From Narthecium ossifragum (taxonomy: Eukaryota; Streptophyta; Magnoliopsida; Dioscoreales; Nartheciaceae): a stretch of 64,000 nt of DNA. Numbering within the stretch: position 1 is the stretch's first letter; every line of letters begins with the position of its first letter. The position numbers were made by a program, and so were the translations under genes. Below are positions 35,593 to 47,219 of the stretch, piece after piece. Below the pieces are notes generated by a model, which saw nothing but the letters and a program-made list of their open reading frames with translations, was not told the origin of the DNA and ran no database searches. The stretch is taken from contig OY986971.1 in assembly GCA_963920575.1 (NCBI GenBank), forward strand, positions 16,296,492 to 16,360,491, read 5' to 3'.

Positions 35593-35956
35593 CTTTTTTG
35601 CATGTCCGCAATCGCGTCATGCAAGCGGTTTTTGTCGGAACAACGACATCCTTATGCCCGGAGCATGCGCGCCGTGCTATTCGAGATCCGGGTGGGATTC
35701 ATTTGGTCGGCTCCGCGGTTACCCGGATCCTGGGGCTGAGATTTTAGAAGCGCGGGCGCGTAGTGATTCCCGAACGACGCGAAAGGGGCCCCACGCAAGA
35801 AGAGGAGAGAGGCTCGGGGGGTTCCGAGTCCCGTCCGAGAAGATGGGAGCAGCACAAGAAACCAATTGTGCCACACGGGGACCGCTTAAAGGCCGCGATT
35901 TGTCGCGAGGCGGGCCACAAGTTTCGAATAATTGGAATGGCGGTGCTAATGATTTC

Positions 35957-36076
35957 GGATGCGATCATACCAGCACTAATGCATCGGATCCCATCAGTAC
36001 TCCGCAGTTAAGCTTGCTTGGGCGAGAGTTGTACTAGGATGGGTGACCTCCTGAGAAGTCCTCGTGTTGCACCCCT
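35957..36076 (+). rRNA. 5S rRNA, variant
   Basis: G3A, C28T, A42T, G58T, A74T, G98A. Six changes, possibly a pseudogene. Confidence 0.8.
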
Positions 36077-36440
36077 CTTTTTTGCAAGTCCACAATCGCG
36101 TCATGCAAGCGGTTTTTGTCGGAACAACGACAACCTTACGCCCGGAGCATGCGCGCCGTGCTATTCGATATCCGGGCGGGATTCATTTCGTCGGCTCCGC
36201 GGTGACCCGGATCATGGGGCGGAGATTTTAGAAGCGCGGGCGCGTAGTAATTCCCGAACGGCGCGAAAGGGGCCGCACGCAAGAAGAGGAGAGAGGCTCG
36301 GGGGGTTCCGAGTCCCGTCCGGGAACTTGGGTGCAGCACAAGAAACCAAATGTGCCACACGGGGCCCGCTTAATGGCCGCGATTTGTCGCGAGGCGGGCC
36401 ACAAGTTTCGAATAATAGGAATGGCGGTGCTAATGATTTC

Positions 36441-36560
36441 CGGTGCGATCATACCAGCACTAATGCACCGGATCCCATCAGAACTCTGCAGTTAAGAGTG
36501 CTTGGGCGAGAGTAGTACTAGGATGGATGACCTCCTGGGAAGTCCTCGTGTTGCACCCCT
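36441..36560 (+). rRNA. 5S rRNA, variant
   Basis: C1, C47T, C57A, and G87A in box C. Confidence 0.82.
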
Positions 36561-36924
36561 CTTTTTTGCAAGTCCGCAATCGCGTCATGCAAGCGTTTTT
36601 TGTCGGAACAACGACATCCTTACGCCCGGAGCATGTGCGCCGTGCTATTCGAGATCCGGGCGGGATTCATTTCGTCGGCTCCGCGGTGACCCGGATCCTG
36701 GGGCTGAGATTTTAGAAGCGCGGGCGCGTAGTGATTCCCGAACGACGCGAAAGGGGCCCCACGCAAGAAGAGGAGAGAGTCTAGGGGGGTTCCGAGTCCC
36801 GTCCGGGAACATGGGAGCAGCACAAGAAACCAATTGTGCCACACGGGGCCCGCTTAATGGCCGCGATTTGTCGCGAGGCGGGCCACAAGTTTCGAATAAT
36901 AGGAATGGCGGTGCTAATGATTTC

Positions 36925-37044
36925 CGGTGCGATCATACCAGCACTAATGCACCGGATCCCATCAGAACTCTGCAGTTAAGAGTGCTTGGGCGAGAGTAGT
37001 ACTAGGATGGGTGACCTCCTGGGAAGTCCTCGTGTTGCACCCCT
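36925..37044 (+). rRNA. 5S rRNA, variant
   Basis: C1, C47T, C57A. Confidence 0.86.
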
Positions 37045-37408
37045 CTTTTTTGCAAGTCCGAAATCGCGTCTTGCAAGCGGTTTTTGTCGGAACAACGACA
37101 TCCTTACGCCCCGAGCATGCGCGCCGTGCTATTCGAGATCCGGGCGGGCTTCATTTCGCCGGCTCCACGGTGACCCGGATCCTGGGGCGGAGATTTTTCA
37201 AACGGGGGCGCGTAATAATCCCCGAACGGCGCGAAAGGGGCCCCACGCGCGACGAGGAGAGAGGCTCGGGGGGTTTCGAGTCCCGTCCGGGAACATGGGT
37301 GCAGCACAAGAAACCAAATGTGCCAAACGGGGCCCGCTTAATGACCGCGATTTGTCGCGAGGCAGGCCCCAAGTTTCGAATAATAGGATTGGCGGTGCTA
37401 ATGATTTC

Positions 37409-37528
37409 CGGTGCGATCATACCAGCACTAATGCACCGGATCCTATCAGAACTCAGCAGTTAAGAGTGCTTGGGCGAGAGTAGTTCTAGGATGGGTGACC
37501 TCCTGGGAAGTTCTCGTGTTGCACCCCT
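37409..37528 (+). rRNA. 5S rRNA, variant
   Basis: C1, C36T, C47A, C57A, A77T, C104T. Confidence 0.8.
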
Positions 37529-37892
37529 CTTTTTTGCAAGTCCGCAATCGCGTCATGCAAGCGGTTTTTGTCGGAACAACGACATCCTTACGCCCGGAGC
37601 ATGCGCGCCGTGCTATTCGAGATCCGGGCGGGATTCATTTCGTCGGCTCCGCGGTGACCCGGATCCTGGGGCTGAGATTTTAGAAGCGCGGGCGCGTAGT
37701 GATTCCCGAACGGCGCGAAAGGGGCCCCACGCAAGAAGAGGAGAGAGGCTCGGGGGGTTCCGAGTCCCGTCCGGGAACATGGGAGCAGCACAAGAAACCA
37801 ATTGTGCCACACGCGGACCGCTTAAAGGCCGCGATTTGTCGCGAGGCGGGCCACAATTTTCGAATATTTGGAATGGCGGTGCTAATGATTTC

Positions 37893-38012
37893 AGATGCGA
37901 TCATACCAGCTCTAATGCATCGGATCCCATCAGTACTCCGCAGTTAAGCGTGCTTGGGCGAGAGTAGTACTAGGATGGGTGACCTCCTGGGATGTCCTCG
38001 TGTTGCACCCCT
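37893..38012 (+). rRNA. 5S rRNA, variant
   Basis: A1, A3, A19T, C28T, A42T, A101T; helix I has two mismatches. Confidence 0.8.
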
Positions 38013-38376
38013 CTTTTTTGCAAGTCCGTAATCGCGTCATGCAAGCGGTTTTTGTCGGAACAACGACATCCTTACGCCCAGAGCATGCGCGCCGTGCTAT
38101 TCGAGATCCGGGCGGGCTTCATTTCGCCGGCTCCACGGTGACCCAGATCCTGGGGCGGTGATTTTTCAAACGGGGGCGCGTAATAATCCCCGAACGGCGC
38201 GAAAGGGGCCCCACGCGCGACGAGGAGAGAGGCTCGGGGGGTTTCGAGTCCCGTCCGGGAACATGGGTGCAGCACAAGAAACCAAATGTGCCAAACGGGG
38301 CCCGCTTAATGACCGCGATTTGTCGCGAGGCAGGCCACAAGTTTCGAATAATAGGATTGGCGGTGCTAATGATTTC

Positions 38377-38495
38377 CGGTGCGATCATACCAGCACTAAT
38401 GCACCGGATCCCATCAGAACTCAGCAGTTAAGAGTGCTTGGGCGAGAGTAGTTCTAGGATGGGTGACCTCCTGGGAAGTCCTCGTGTTCACCCCT
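38377..38495 (+). rRNA. 5S rRNA, variant with 1-nt deletion
   Basis: C1, C47A, C57A, A77T, and loss of G113 (GTTCACCCC), which shortens helix I. Probable pseudogene. Confidence 0.78.
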
Positions 38496-38859
38496 CTTTT
38501 TTGCAAGTCCGCAATCGCGTCATGCAAGCGGTTTTTGTCGGAACAACGACATCCTTACGCCCGGAGCATGCGCGCCGTGCTATTCGAGATCCGGGCGGGA
38601 TTCATTTCGTCGGCTCCGCGGTGACCCGGATCCTGGGGCTGAGATTTTAGAAGCGCGGGCGCGTAGTGATTCCCGAACGGCACGAAAGGAGCCCCACGCA
38701 AGAAGAGGAGAGAGGCTCGGGGGGTTCCGAGTCCCGTCCGGGAACATGGGAGCAGCACAAGAAACCAATTGTGCCACACGCGGACCGCTTAAAGGCCGCG
38801 ATTTGTCGCGAGGCGGGCCACAATTTTCGAATAATTGGAATGGCGGTGCTAATGATTTC

Positions 38860-38979
38860 AGATGCGATCATACCAGCTCTAATGCATCGGATCCCATCAG
38901 TACTCCGCAGTTAAGCGTGCTTGGGCGAGAGTAGTACTAGGATGGGTGACCTCCTGGGATGTCCTCGTGTTGCACCCCT
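38860..38979 (+). rRNA. 5S rRNA, variant
   Basis: A1, A3, A19T, C28T, A42T, A101T; same as 37893. Confidence 0.8.
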
Positions 38980-39343
38980 CTTTTTTGCAAGTCCGTAATC
39001 GCGTCATGCAAGCGGTTTTTGTCGGAACAACGACATCCTTACGCCCAGAGCATGCGCGCCGTGCTATTCGAGATCCGGGCGGGCTTCATTTCGCCGGCTC
39101 CACGGTGACCCAGATCCTGGGGCGGTGATTTTTCAAACGGGGGCGCGTAATAATCCCCGAACGGCGCGAAAGGGGCCCCACGCGCGACGAGGAGAGAGGC
39201 TCGGGGGGTTTCGAGTCCCGTCCGGGAACATGGGTGCAGCACAAGAAACCAAATGTGCCAAACGGGGCCCGCTTAATGACCGCGATTTGTCGCGAGGCCG
39301 GCCACAAGTTTCGAATAATAGGATTGGCGGTGCTAATGATTTC

Positions 39344-39463
39344 CGGTGCGATCATACCAGCACTAATGCACCGGATCCCATCAGAACTCAGCAGTTAAGA
39401 GTGCTTGGGCGAGAGTAGTTCTAGGATGGGTGACCTCCTGGGAAGTCCTCGTGTTGCACCCCT
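39344..39463 (+). rRNA. 5S rRNA, variant
   Basis: C1, C47A, C57A, A77T. Confidence 0.82.
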
Positions 39464-39827
39464 CTTTTTTGCAAGTCCGCAATCGCGTCATGCAAGCGGT
39501 TTTTGTCGGAACAACGACATCCTTACGCCCGGAGCATGTGCGCCGTGTTATTCGAGATCCGGGCGGGATTCATTTCGTCGGCTCCGCGGTGACCCGGATC
39601 CTGGGGCTGAGATTTTAGAAGCGCGGGCGCGTAGTGATTCCCGAACGACGCGAAAGGGGCCCCACGCAAGAAGAGGAGAGAGTCTAGGGGGGTTCCGAGT
39701 CCCGTCCGGGAACATGGGAGCAGCACAAGAAACCAATTGTGCCACACGGGGCCCGCTTAATGGCCGCGATTTGTCGCGAGGCGGGCCACAAGTTTCGAAT
39801 AATAGGAATGGCGGTGCTAATGATTTC

Positions 39828-39947
39828 CGGTGCGATCATACCAGCACTAATGCACCGGATCCCATCAGAACTCTGCAGTTAAGAGTGCTTGGGCGAGAGT
39901 AGTACTAGGATGGGTGACCTCCTGGGAAATCCTCGTGTTGCACCCCT
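39828..39947 (+). rRNA. 5S rRNA, variant
   Basis: C1, C47T, C57A, G102A. Confidence 0.83.
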
Positions 39948-40311
39948 CTTTTTTGCAAGTCCGAAATCGCGTCTTGCAAGCGGTTTTTGTCGGAACAACG
40001 ACATCCTTACGCCCCGAGCATGCGCGCCGTGCTATTCGAGATCCGGGCGGGCTTCATTTCGCCGGCTCCACGGTGACCCGGATCCTGGGGCGGTGATTTT
40101 TCAAACGGGGGCGCGTAATAATCCCCGAACGGCGCGAAAGGGGCCCCACGCGCGACGAGGAGAGAGGCTCGGGGGGTTTCGAGTCCCGTCCGGGAACATG
40201 GGTGCAGCACAAGAAACCAAATGTGCCAAACGGGGCCCGCTTAATGACCACGATTTGTCGCGAGGCAGGCCCCAAGTTTCGAATAATAGGATTGGCGGTG
40301 CTAATGATTTC

Positions 40312-40431
40312 CGGTGCGATCATACCAGCACTAATGCACCGGATCCCATCAGAACTCAGCAGTTAAGAGTGCTTGGGCGAGAGTAGTTCTAGGATGGGTG
40401 ACCTCCTGGGAAGTTCTCGTGTTGCACCCCT
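40312..40431 (+). rRNA. 5S rRNA, variant
   Basis: C1, C47A, C57A, A77T, C104T. Confidence 0.82.
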
Positions 40432-40795
40432 CTTTTTTGCAAGTCCGCAATCGCGTCATGCAAGCGGTTTTTGTTGGAACAACGACATCCTTACGCCCGG
40501 AGCATGCGCGCCGTGCTATTCGAGATCCGGGCGGGATTCATTTCGTCGGCTCCGCGGTGACCCGGATCCTGGGGCTGAGATTTTAGAAGCGCGGGCGCGT
40601 AGTGATTCCCGAACGGCGCGAAAGGGGCCCCACGCAAGAAGAGGAGAGAGGCTCGGGGGGTTCCGAGTCCCGTCCGGGAACATGGGAGCAGCACAAGAAA
40701 CCAATTGTGCCACACGCGGACCGCTTAAAGGCCGCGATTTGTCGCGAGGCGGGCCACAATTTTCGAATAATTGGAATGGCGGTGCTAATGATTTC

Positions 40796-40915
40796 AGATG
40801 CGATCATACCAGCTCTAATGCACCGGATCCCATCAGTACTCCGCAGTTAAGCGTGCTTGGGCGAGAGTAGTACTAGGATGGGTGACCTCCTGGGATGTCC
40901 TCGTGTTGCACCCCT
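40796..40915 (+). rRNA. 5S rRNA, variant
   Basis: A1, A3, A19T, A42T, A101T. Confidence 0.82.
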
Positions 40916-41279
40916 CTTTTTTGCAAGTCCGTAATCGCGTCATGCAAGCGGTTTTTGTCGGAACAACGACATCCTTACGCCCAGAGCATGCGCGCCGTGC
41001 TATTCGAGATCCGGGCGGGCTTCATTTCGCTGGCTCCACGGTGACCCGGATCCTGGGGCGGTGATTTTTCAAACGGGGGCGCGTAATAATCCCCGAACGG
41101 CGCGAAAGGGGCCCCACGCGCGACGAGGAGAGAGGCTCGGGGGGTTTCGAGTCCCGTCCGGGAACATGGGTGCAGCACAAGAAACCAAATGTGCCAAACG
41201 GGGCCCGCTTAATGACCGCGATTTGTCGCGAGGCAGGCCCCAAGTTTCGAATAATAGGATTGGCGGTGCTAATGATTTC

Positions 41280-41399
41280 CGGTGCGATCATACCAGCACT
41301 AATGCACCGGATCCCATCAGAACTCAGCAGTTAAGAGTGCTTGGGCGAGAGTAGTTCTAAGATGGGTGACCTCCTGGGAAGTTCTCGTGTTGCACCCCT
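41280..41399 (+). rRNA. 5S rRNA, variant
   Basis: C1, C47A, C57A, A77T, G81A (box C), C104T. Confidence 0.8.
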
Positions 41400-41763
41400 C
41401 TTTTTTGCAAGTCCGCAATCGCGTCATGCAAGCGGTTTTTATCGGAACAACGACATCCTTACGCCCGGAGCATGCGCGCCGTGCTATTCGAGATCCGGGC
41501 GGGATTCATTTCGTCGGCTCCGCGGTGACCCGGATCCTGGGGCTGAGATTTTAGAAGCGCGGGCGCGTAGTGATTCCCGAACGGCGCGAAAGGGGCCCCA
41601 CGCAAGAAGAGGAGAGAGGCTCGGGGGGTTCCGAGTCCCGTCCGGGAACATGGGAGCAGCACAAGAAACCAATTGTGCCACACGCGGACCGCTTAAAGGC
41701 CGCGATTTGTCGCGAGGCGGGCCACAATTTTCGAATAATTGGAATGGCGGTGCTAATGATTTC

Positions 41764-41883
41764 AGATGCGATCATACCAGCTCTAATGCACCGGATCCCA
41801 TCAGTACTCCGCAGTTAAGCGTGCTTGGGCGAGAGTAGTACTAGGATGGGTGACCTCCTGGGATGTCCTCGTGTTGCACCCCT
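41764..41883 (+). rRNA. 5S rRNA, variant
   Basis: A1, A3, A19T, A42T, A101T. Confidence 0.82.
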
Positions 41884-42247
41884 CTTTTTTGCAAGTCCGT
41901 AATCGCGTCATGCAAGCGGTTTTTGTCGGAACAACGACATCCTTACGCCCAGAGCATGCGCGCCGTGCTATTCGAGATCCGGGCGGGCTTCATTTCGCTG
42001 GCTCCACGGTGACCCGGATCCTGGGGCGGTGATTTTTCAAACGGGGGCGCGTAATAATCCCCGAACGGCGCGAAAGGGGCCCCACGCGCGACGAGGAGAG
42101 AGGCTCGGGGGGTTTCGAGTCCCGTCCGGGAACATGGGTGCAGCACAAGAAACCAAATGTGCCAAACGGGGCCCGCTTAATGACCGCGATTTGTCGCGAG
42201 GCAGGCCACAAGTTTCGAATAATAGGATTGGCGGTGCTAATGATTTC

Positions 42248-42367
42248 CGGTGCGATCATACCAGCACTAATGCACCGGATCCCATCAGAACTCAGCAGTT
42301 AAGAGTGCTTGGGCGAGAGTAGTTCTAGGATGGGTGACCTCCTGGGAAGTCCTCGTGTTGCACCCCT
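42248..42367 (+). rRNA. 5S rRNA, variant
   Basis: C1, C47A, C57A, A77T. Confidence 0.82.
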
Positions 42368-42731
42368 CTTTTTTGCAAGTCCGCAATCGCGTCATGCAAG
42401 CGGTTTTTGTCGGAACAACGACATCCTTACGCCCGGAGCATGCGCGCCGTGCTATTCGAGATCCGGGCGGGATTCATTTCGTCGGCTCCGCGGTGACCCG
42501 GATCCTGGGGCTGAGATTTTAGAAGCGCGGGCGCGTAGTGATTCCCGAACGACGCGAAAGGGGCCCCACGCAAGAAGAGGAGAGAGGCTCGGGGGGTTCC
42601 GAGTCCCGTCCGGGAACATGGGAGCAGCACAAGAAACCAATTGTGCCACACGCAGACCGCTTAAAGGCCGCGATTTGTCGCGAGGCGGGCCACAATTTTC
42701 GAATAATTGGAATGGCGGTGCTAATGATTTC

Positions 42732-42851
42732 AGATGCGATCATACCAGCTCTAATGCACCGGATCCCATCAGTACTCCGCAGTTAAGCGTGCTTGGGCGA
42801 GAGTAGTACTAGGATGGGTGACCTCCTGGGATGTCCTCGTGTTGCACCCCT
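42732..42851 (+). rRNA. 5S rRNA, variant
   Basis: A1, A3, A19T, A42T, A101T. Confidence 0.82.
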
Positions 42852-43215
42852 CTTTTTTGCAAGTCCGTAATCGCGTCATGCAAGCGGTTTTTGTCGGAAC
42901 AACGACATCCTTACGCCCAGAGCATGCGCGCCGTGCTATTCGAGATCCGGGCGGGATTCATTTCGTCGGCTCCGCGGTTACCCGGATCTTGGGGCTGAGA
43001 TTTTAGAAGCTCGGGCGCGTAGTGATTCCCGAACGGCGCGAAAGGGGCCCCACGCAAGAAGAGGAGAGAGGCTCGGGGGGTTCCGAGTCCCGTCCGGGAA
43101 CATTGGAGCAGCACAAGAAACCAATTGTGGCACACGGGGACCGCTTAAAGGCCGCGATTTGTCGCGAGGCGGGCCACAAGTTTCGAATAATTGGAATGGC
43201 GGTGCTAGTGATTTC

Positions 43216-43335
43216 GGATGCGATCATACCAGCACTAATGCACCGGAGCCCATCAGTACTCCGCTGTTAAGCTTGCTTGGGCGAGAGTAGTACTAAGATG
43301 GGTGACCTCCTGGGAAGTCCTCGTGTTGCACCCCT
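43216..43335 (+). rRNA. 5S rRNA, variant
   Basis: G3A, T33G, A42T, A50T, G58T, G81A; two box A changes and one in box C. Last gene before the solo LTR. Confidence 0.8.
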
Positions 43336-43724
43336 CTTTTTTGCAAGTCCACAATCGCGTCTGATGAGACGTGAAAAGTACACAAGTTAACCCCTTAATT
43401 TACCTTTTTTAGTCTTCGAGCAAGGTATTTCTAATAATCTTCATGGTATTTCAGGTACAAGAGCCTTCAACAGAAGTTAGATCAACTTTGGAGCGTAAAC
43501 GAGCCTATTCGAGCAGATTTAGGTGCATGGGTCAACTTCAAAGATTAAACTGTTCCTTCTCAGGAAGAACCAGATAATGTGCCATATATCATTGGAAAGC
43601 TCTGGAAGTCTAGTTTCTGAAGAATTTTACGGTTCATGATTCCGAGTTTCCTAGATGAAGTTATGGCATTTTGCGTACCAATGCGCAGTGCTGAATGACA
43701 AAAGAGATAATATGCAGAAAAGAA

Positions 43725-43892
43725 GGTCGATCCTCTATGTATAAAGGATCGATCCTTTTTGCACATTTTCCAGAGACAGAACGCAACATTCTCTAGGATC
43801 GATCTCTATCTACTAGAGGATCGATCCTCGTCGGGGCGCAGCCAGAACTCAAGAGGAAGATCGATCCTTTACCCTATAAGGATCGATCCTTT
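43725..43892 (+). repeat. three paired GGATCGATCC-type palindromes in U3
   Basis: TCGATC cores lie at 43727/43749, 43799/43821 and 43861/43883, each pair exactly 22 bp apart. The flanks of the two members are complementary (CCTT with AAGG, TCT with AGA), so each pair can fold as a hairpin. The array ends about 60 bp upstream of the TATA box. Confidence 0.75.
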
Positions 43893-43952
43893 TGTGCCAG
43901 CCGAGCAAAATCAATGGTCCAGATCTAATCCGAGTGGGGGATGCTTGGAGGC

Positions 43953-43960
43953 TATAAATA
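43953..43960 (+). promoter_or_regulatory. LTR TATA box
   Basis: TATAAATA in a GCTATAAATAGACC context within the solo LTR, the typical plant Pol II core promoter sequence. Confidence 0.75.
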
Positions 43961-45363
43961 GACCCCTTTTGGGGGATTTTGGGATTCCTTTGGACAAGAA
44001 GAGGCTAAGGAAAGGGGCAACCCCCTTGGGCAAGGAAGGGAGCTCTCATCCAAGAGGGAGGAGATTGATGAAGAAGAGAAGGATCCATCTCTTCTCCATG
44101 GCTTCTCCATCGAAGATGAGTAGCTAATCTATTTACCTAGTGGAATATCATGATGTTTTAGGTTTTTATTTGTAGTTTTCTTTGGATTTGGATGTTGTAA
44201 TCCTTATGAGACAAGATTGTATGGATTTATTCTTCATTTCTATATCTTTGTAGTTGGATTCTAATGTTGGATGGATGAATCTTTTGGTATGCATAAGCTA
44301 GAACCTTGTGCCCAATAGGTGTTTGTTGATATTCCCCAATGAGTAGGTTGTGCTAGAACCATGGCCACTTGTGTTGAAGGGAGTCTTGGCTCTAGGTTAG
44401 GGACTTGGTTGTGCTAGAACCACTCCAATCCACATCTAACCTAGCATCTATCCTATCTTTTGTAGTATTTTGGATTCGAGATGCTAGAACCACCTCGATC
44501 CATTACCATATTCCATACAACCCGATTCCTTGCGACGAGATGATCCTAACCCGACCTCTCGTTGGCGATGATTGAAGCTAATCCCTCGATCGTCGACTTT
44601 CTAGCATACACCTAGTGCGACGGATAGTCCTTATCCGGTTATTCGTTAGCGACGACCTTTGTTAGCCACAAGGTAGTCGATATTGTAGTGTCTCGATAGG
44701 ATTACACATCTTGATTCATTAGAAAGCTACGATTGAGCCTAATCCGGATTGGGATTCCCTAGGACCTCTTTCTATCCATTGAATCATTTACATGTTTTCT
44801 TAGTTTCCTTATCATAAAACCCAAAAACCATTTCTTTCATTTATTTTTGTAGGAACACTTAGATTAGGCCAAGTAGTTTAATTGTTTCCATACACATTCC
44901 CTGTGGATTCGACTCGGACTCACCGCTTGCTACCCCCGAAAGGTAGTTAGTTGAGAGTTTGATTATAAATTTCTAATTTTGATCGGGTGCGTTAAGCCGC
45001 GACACTTTCCACGTCCCATCAGCGTCATGCAAGCGGTTTTTGTCGGAACAACGACATCCTTACGCCCGGAGCATGCGCGCCGTGCTATTCGAGATTCGGG
45101 CGGGATTCATTTCGTCGGCTCCGCGGTGACCCGGATCCCGGGGCGGAGATTTTAGAAGCGCGGGCGCGTAGTAATTCCCGAACGGCGCGAAAGGGCCCCA
45201 CGCAAGAAGAGGAGAGAGGCTCGGGGGGTTCCGAGTCCCGTCCGGGAACTTGGGTGCAGCACAAGAAACCAAATGTGCCACACGGGACCCGCTTAATGGC
45301 CGCGATTTGTCGCGAGGCGGGCCACAAGTTTCGAATAATAGGAATGGCGGTGCTAATGATTTC

Positions 45364-45483
45364 CGGTGCGATCATACCGGCACTAATGCACCGGATCCCA
45401 TCAGAACTTTGCAGTTAAGAGTGCTTGGGCGAGAGTAGTACTAGGATGGGTGACCTCCTGGGAAGTTCTCGTGTTGCACCCCT
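45364..45483 (+). rRNA. 5S rRNA, divergent
   Basis: C1, A16G, C46T, C47T, C57A, C104T; likely pseudogene. Confidence 0.75.
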
Positions 45484-45847
45484 CTTTTTTGCAAGTCCGC
45501 AATCGCGTCATGCAAGCGGTTTTTTTCGGAACAACGACATCCTTACGCCCGGAGCATGCTCGCCGTGCTATTCGAGATCCGGGCGGGCTTCATTTCGCCG
45601 GCTCCGCGGTGACCCTGATCCTGGGGCGGTGATTTTTCAAGCGCGGGCGCGTAATAATCCCCGAACGGCGCGAAAGGGGCCCCACGCGCGAAGAGGAGTG
45701 AGGCTCGGGGGGTTTCGAGTCCCGTCCTGGAAGATGGGTGCAGCACAAGAAGCCAAATGTGCCAAACGGGGCCCGCTTAACGGCCGGGATTCGTCGCGAG
45801 GCGGGCCACGGGTTTCGGATAAGAGGAATGGCGGTCCTAATGATTTC

Positions 45848-45967
45848 GGGTGCGATCATACCAGCACTAATGCACCGGATCCGATCAGAACTCCTTAGTT
45901 AAGCGTGCTTGGGCGAGAGTAGTACTAGGATGGGTGACCTCCTGGGAATTCCTCGTGTTGCACTCCT
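45848..45967 (+). rRNA. 5S rRNA, divergent
   Basis: C36G, G48T, C49T, G102T, C117T; likely pseudogene. Confidence 0.75.
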
Positions 45968-46331
45968 CTTTTTTGCAAGTCCGCAATCGCGTCATGCAAG
46001 CGGTTTTTATCGGAACAACGACATCCTTAGGCCCGGAGCATGCGCGCCGTGCTATTCGAGATCCGGGCGGGATTCATTTCGTCGGCTCCGCGGTGACCCG
46101 GATCCTGGGGCTGAGATTTTAGAAGCGCGGGCGCGTAGTGATTCCCGAACGGCGCGAAAGGGGCCCCACGCAAGAAGAGGAGAGAGGCTCGGGGGGTTCC
46201 GAGTCCCGTCCGGGAACATGGGAGCAGCACAAGAAACCAATTGTGCCACACGGGGACCGTTTAAAGGCCGCGATTTGTCGCGAGGCGGGCTACAAGTTTC
46301 GAATAATTGGAATGGCGGTGCTAATGATTTC

Positions 46332-46418
46332 GGATGCGATCATACCAGCACTAATGCACCGGATCCCATCAGTACTCCGCAGTTAAGCCCTCCTGGGAAG
46401 TCCTCGTGTTGCACCCCT
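46332..46418 (+). pseudogene. 5S rRNA pseudogene, 33-nt internal deletion
   Basis: Positions 58-90 are missing (AGTTAAGC joins CCTCCTGGG). This removes the end of box A, the intermediate element and most of box C, so internal-promoter transcription is not expected. Also G3A and A42T. Confidence 0.92.
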
Positions 46419-46569
46419 CTTTTTTGCAAGTCCGCAATCGCGTCATGCAAGCGGTTTTTGTCGGAACAATGACATCCTTACGCCCGGAGCATGCGCGCCG
46501 TGCTATTCGAGATCCGGGCGGGATTCATTTCGTCGGCTCCGCGGACTCCTGCAATGGGAAGCAACCCCG

Positions 46570-47160
46570 AAAACGACAATGAACAGTATAATATAATATT
46601 ATATGTTTCGAGCATATAATATTATTTAAAACACCAAAAAGTTCTCTACCTTGAGCTAATTGACCCCGTTGATCCGACGTCCAACATGCCGAGATCAATA
46701 TATCCAAAATCCAGAAACATCCAATGGCTAGATTAAAGGGAAAACACTAATCCAAACCGCTAATCAAACTAACTTACCAATTACTTGCTGCAACGCAGCC
46801 CTCCAGTACGCAAATCATAACAACTCATAGGAAAATCAGAAAATTATGAAATCAGTTGGGTTGGAGTGTAGATTCAAAGATCTACAACTCTTATGTTCAT
46901 CACAACCCAAGAACATGCACGTACTGGTCGGAACACTCACCGCAAACCGGTTGTTCTTCAAGAACAGCAGAAACCGGAAAATCCGAGATTAAGCATGCAT
47001 AAATCCTACTAAAATCTCAAGCAAAGCTTATGAAACTTAAACCATAAATTAAATTAAGCAAGATGCATCCAATAACACAAAGAACAGCAAGATCAAACAA
47101 CTAGATTAAGAGAAACCCATTAAACTAACTCACGTAGGTAGAACACCTACCGGAAACGCA
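46570..47160 (-). other. LTR interior without genes
   Basis: Reverse-strand LTR sequence including the AT-rich palindromic pair near 46575-46625. No open frame or RNA gene is supported here. Confidence 0.6.
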
Positions 47161-47219
47161 CTCCTCAGTTGATTCCCCGCAAACCAGTCACCAACGAGCT
47201 TTGGAACACCCAAAACGGT

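Larger units (their letters stand above)
31601..36440 (+). repeat. 5S subarray D, three-unit higher-order repeat
   Basis: Starts with one canonical gene at 31601. Then come three turns of a 1452-bp triplet (32085, 33537, 34989), each with gene types C1/C47T/C57A, then C36G, then G3A/A42T/G58T. The spacers alternate between TTTTAGAAGCG and TTTTTCAAACG types. The third member of the last turn has extra changes. Confidence 0.85.
1..43361 (+). repeat. 5S rDNA main tandem array
   Basis: About 88 head-to-tail 5S rDNA units on one strand, almost all 484 bp (120-bp gene, 364-bp spacer). Length exceptions are three 718-bp units and a few 483-bp units carrying a 1-bp deletion. No other gene lies inside. 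Divergence between units rises from left to right, and the array ends where a solo LTR enters a spacer at 43362. This is the normal plant arrangement of Pol III 5S genes; the graded divergence suggests the window covers the right edge of the locus. Confidence 0.97.
36441..43361 (+). repeat. 5S subarray E, two-unit alternation
   Basis: Spacers alternate between a CTGAGATTTTAGAAG type and a TTTTTCAAACGGGGG type, giving a 968-bp period. Gene types alternate between G1C/C47A/C57A/A77T and G1A/G3A/A19T/A42T/A101T. Every gene here departs from the canonical sequence at several sites, including box A and box C, so this edge block may be largely non-functional. Confidence 0.85.
43362..45021 (+). mobile_element. 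solo LTR of a Ty3-type retrotransposon (1660 bp)
   Basis: Begins TGATGAGACGTG and ends CACGTCCCATCA, a 12-bp terminal inverted repeat with one mismatch, and is flanked by the 5-bp duplication GCGTC (43357-43361 and 45022-45026). No coding sequence, PBS or second LTR is present, so it is a solo LTR left by LTR-LTR recombination. A TATA box (43953-43960) fixes the + orientation. Its end (CCCTGTGGATTCGACTCGGA, then a TGCGTTAAG stretch) recalls Tat/Athila-like long LTRs; the lineage call is tentative. The target is a 5S spacer just after the terminator of the gene at 43216. Confidence 0.9.
45022..46544 (+). repeat. 5S rDNA array fragment after first solo LTR
   Basis: Resumes with the duplicated GCGTC in mid-spacer and continues through two diverged genes and one internally deleted gene. 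It stops in a spacer at CGGCTCCGCGG, where a reverse Tekay-like LTR begins. Confidence 0.9.

Noticed and set aside
1..43361. Regular repeat array as a possible CRISPR
   Set aside because: Repeats are 484 bp with a conserved eukaryotic 5S gene and no variable spacers or cas genes; this is rDNA.
43759..44127. 122-codon frame across the TATA region of the first solo LTR
   Set aside because: Spans the U3 promoter and TATA box; LTRs of this kind do not code, and no family resemblance is seen.
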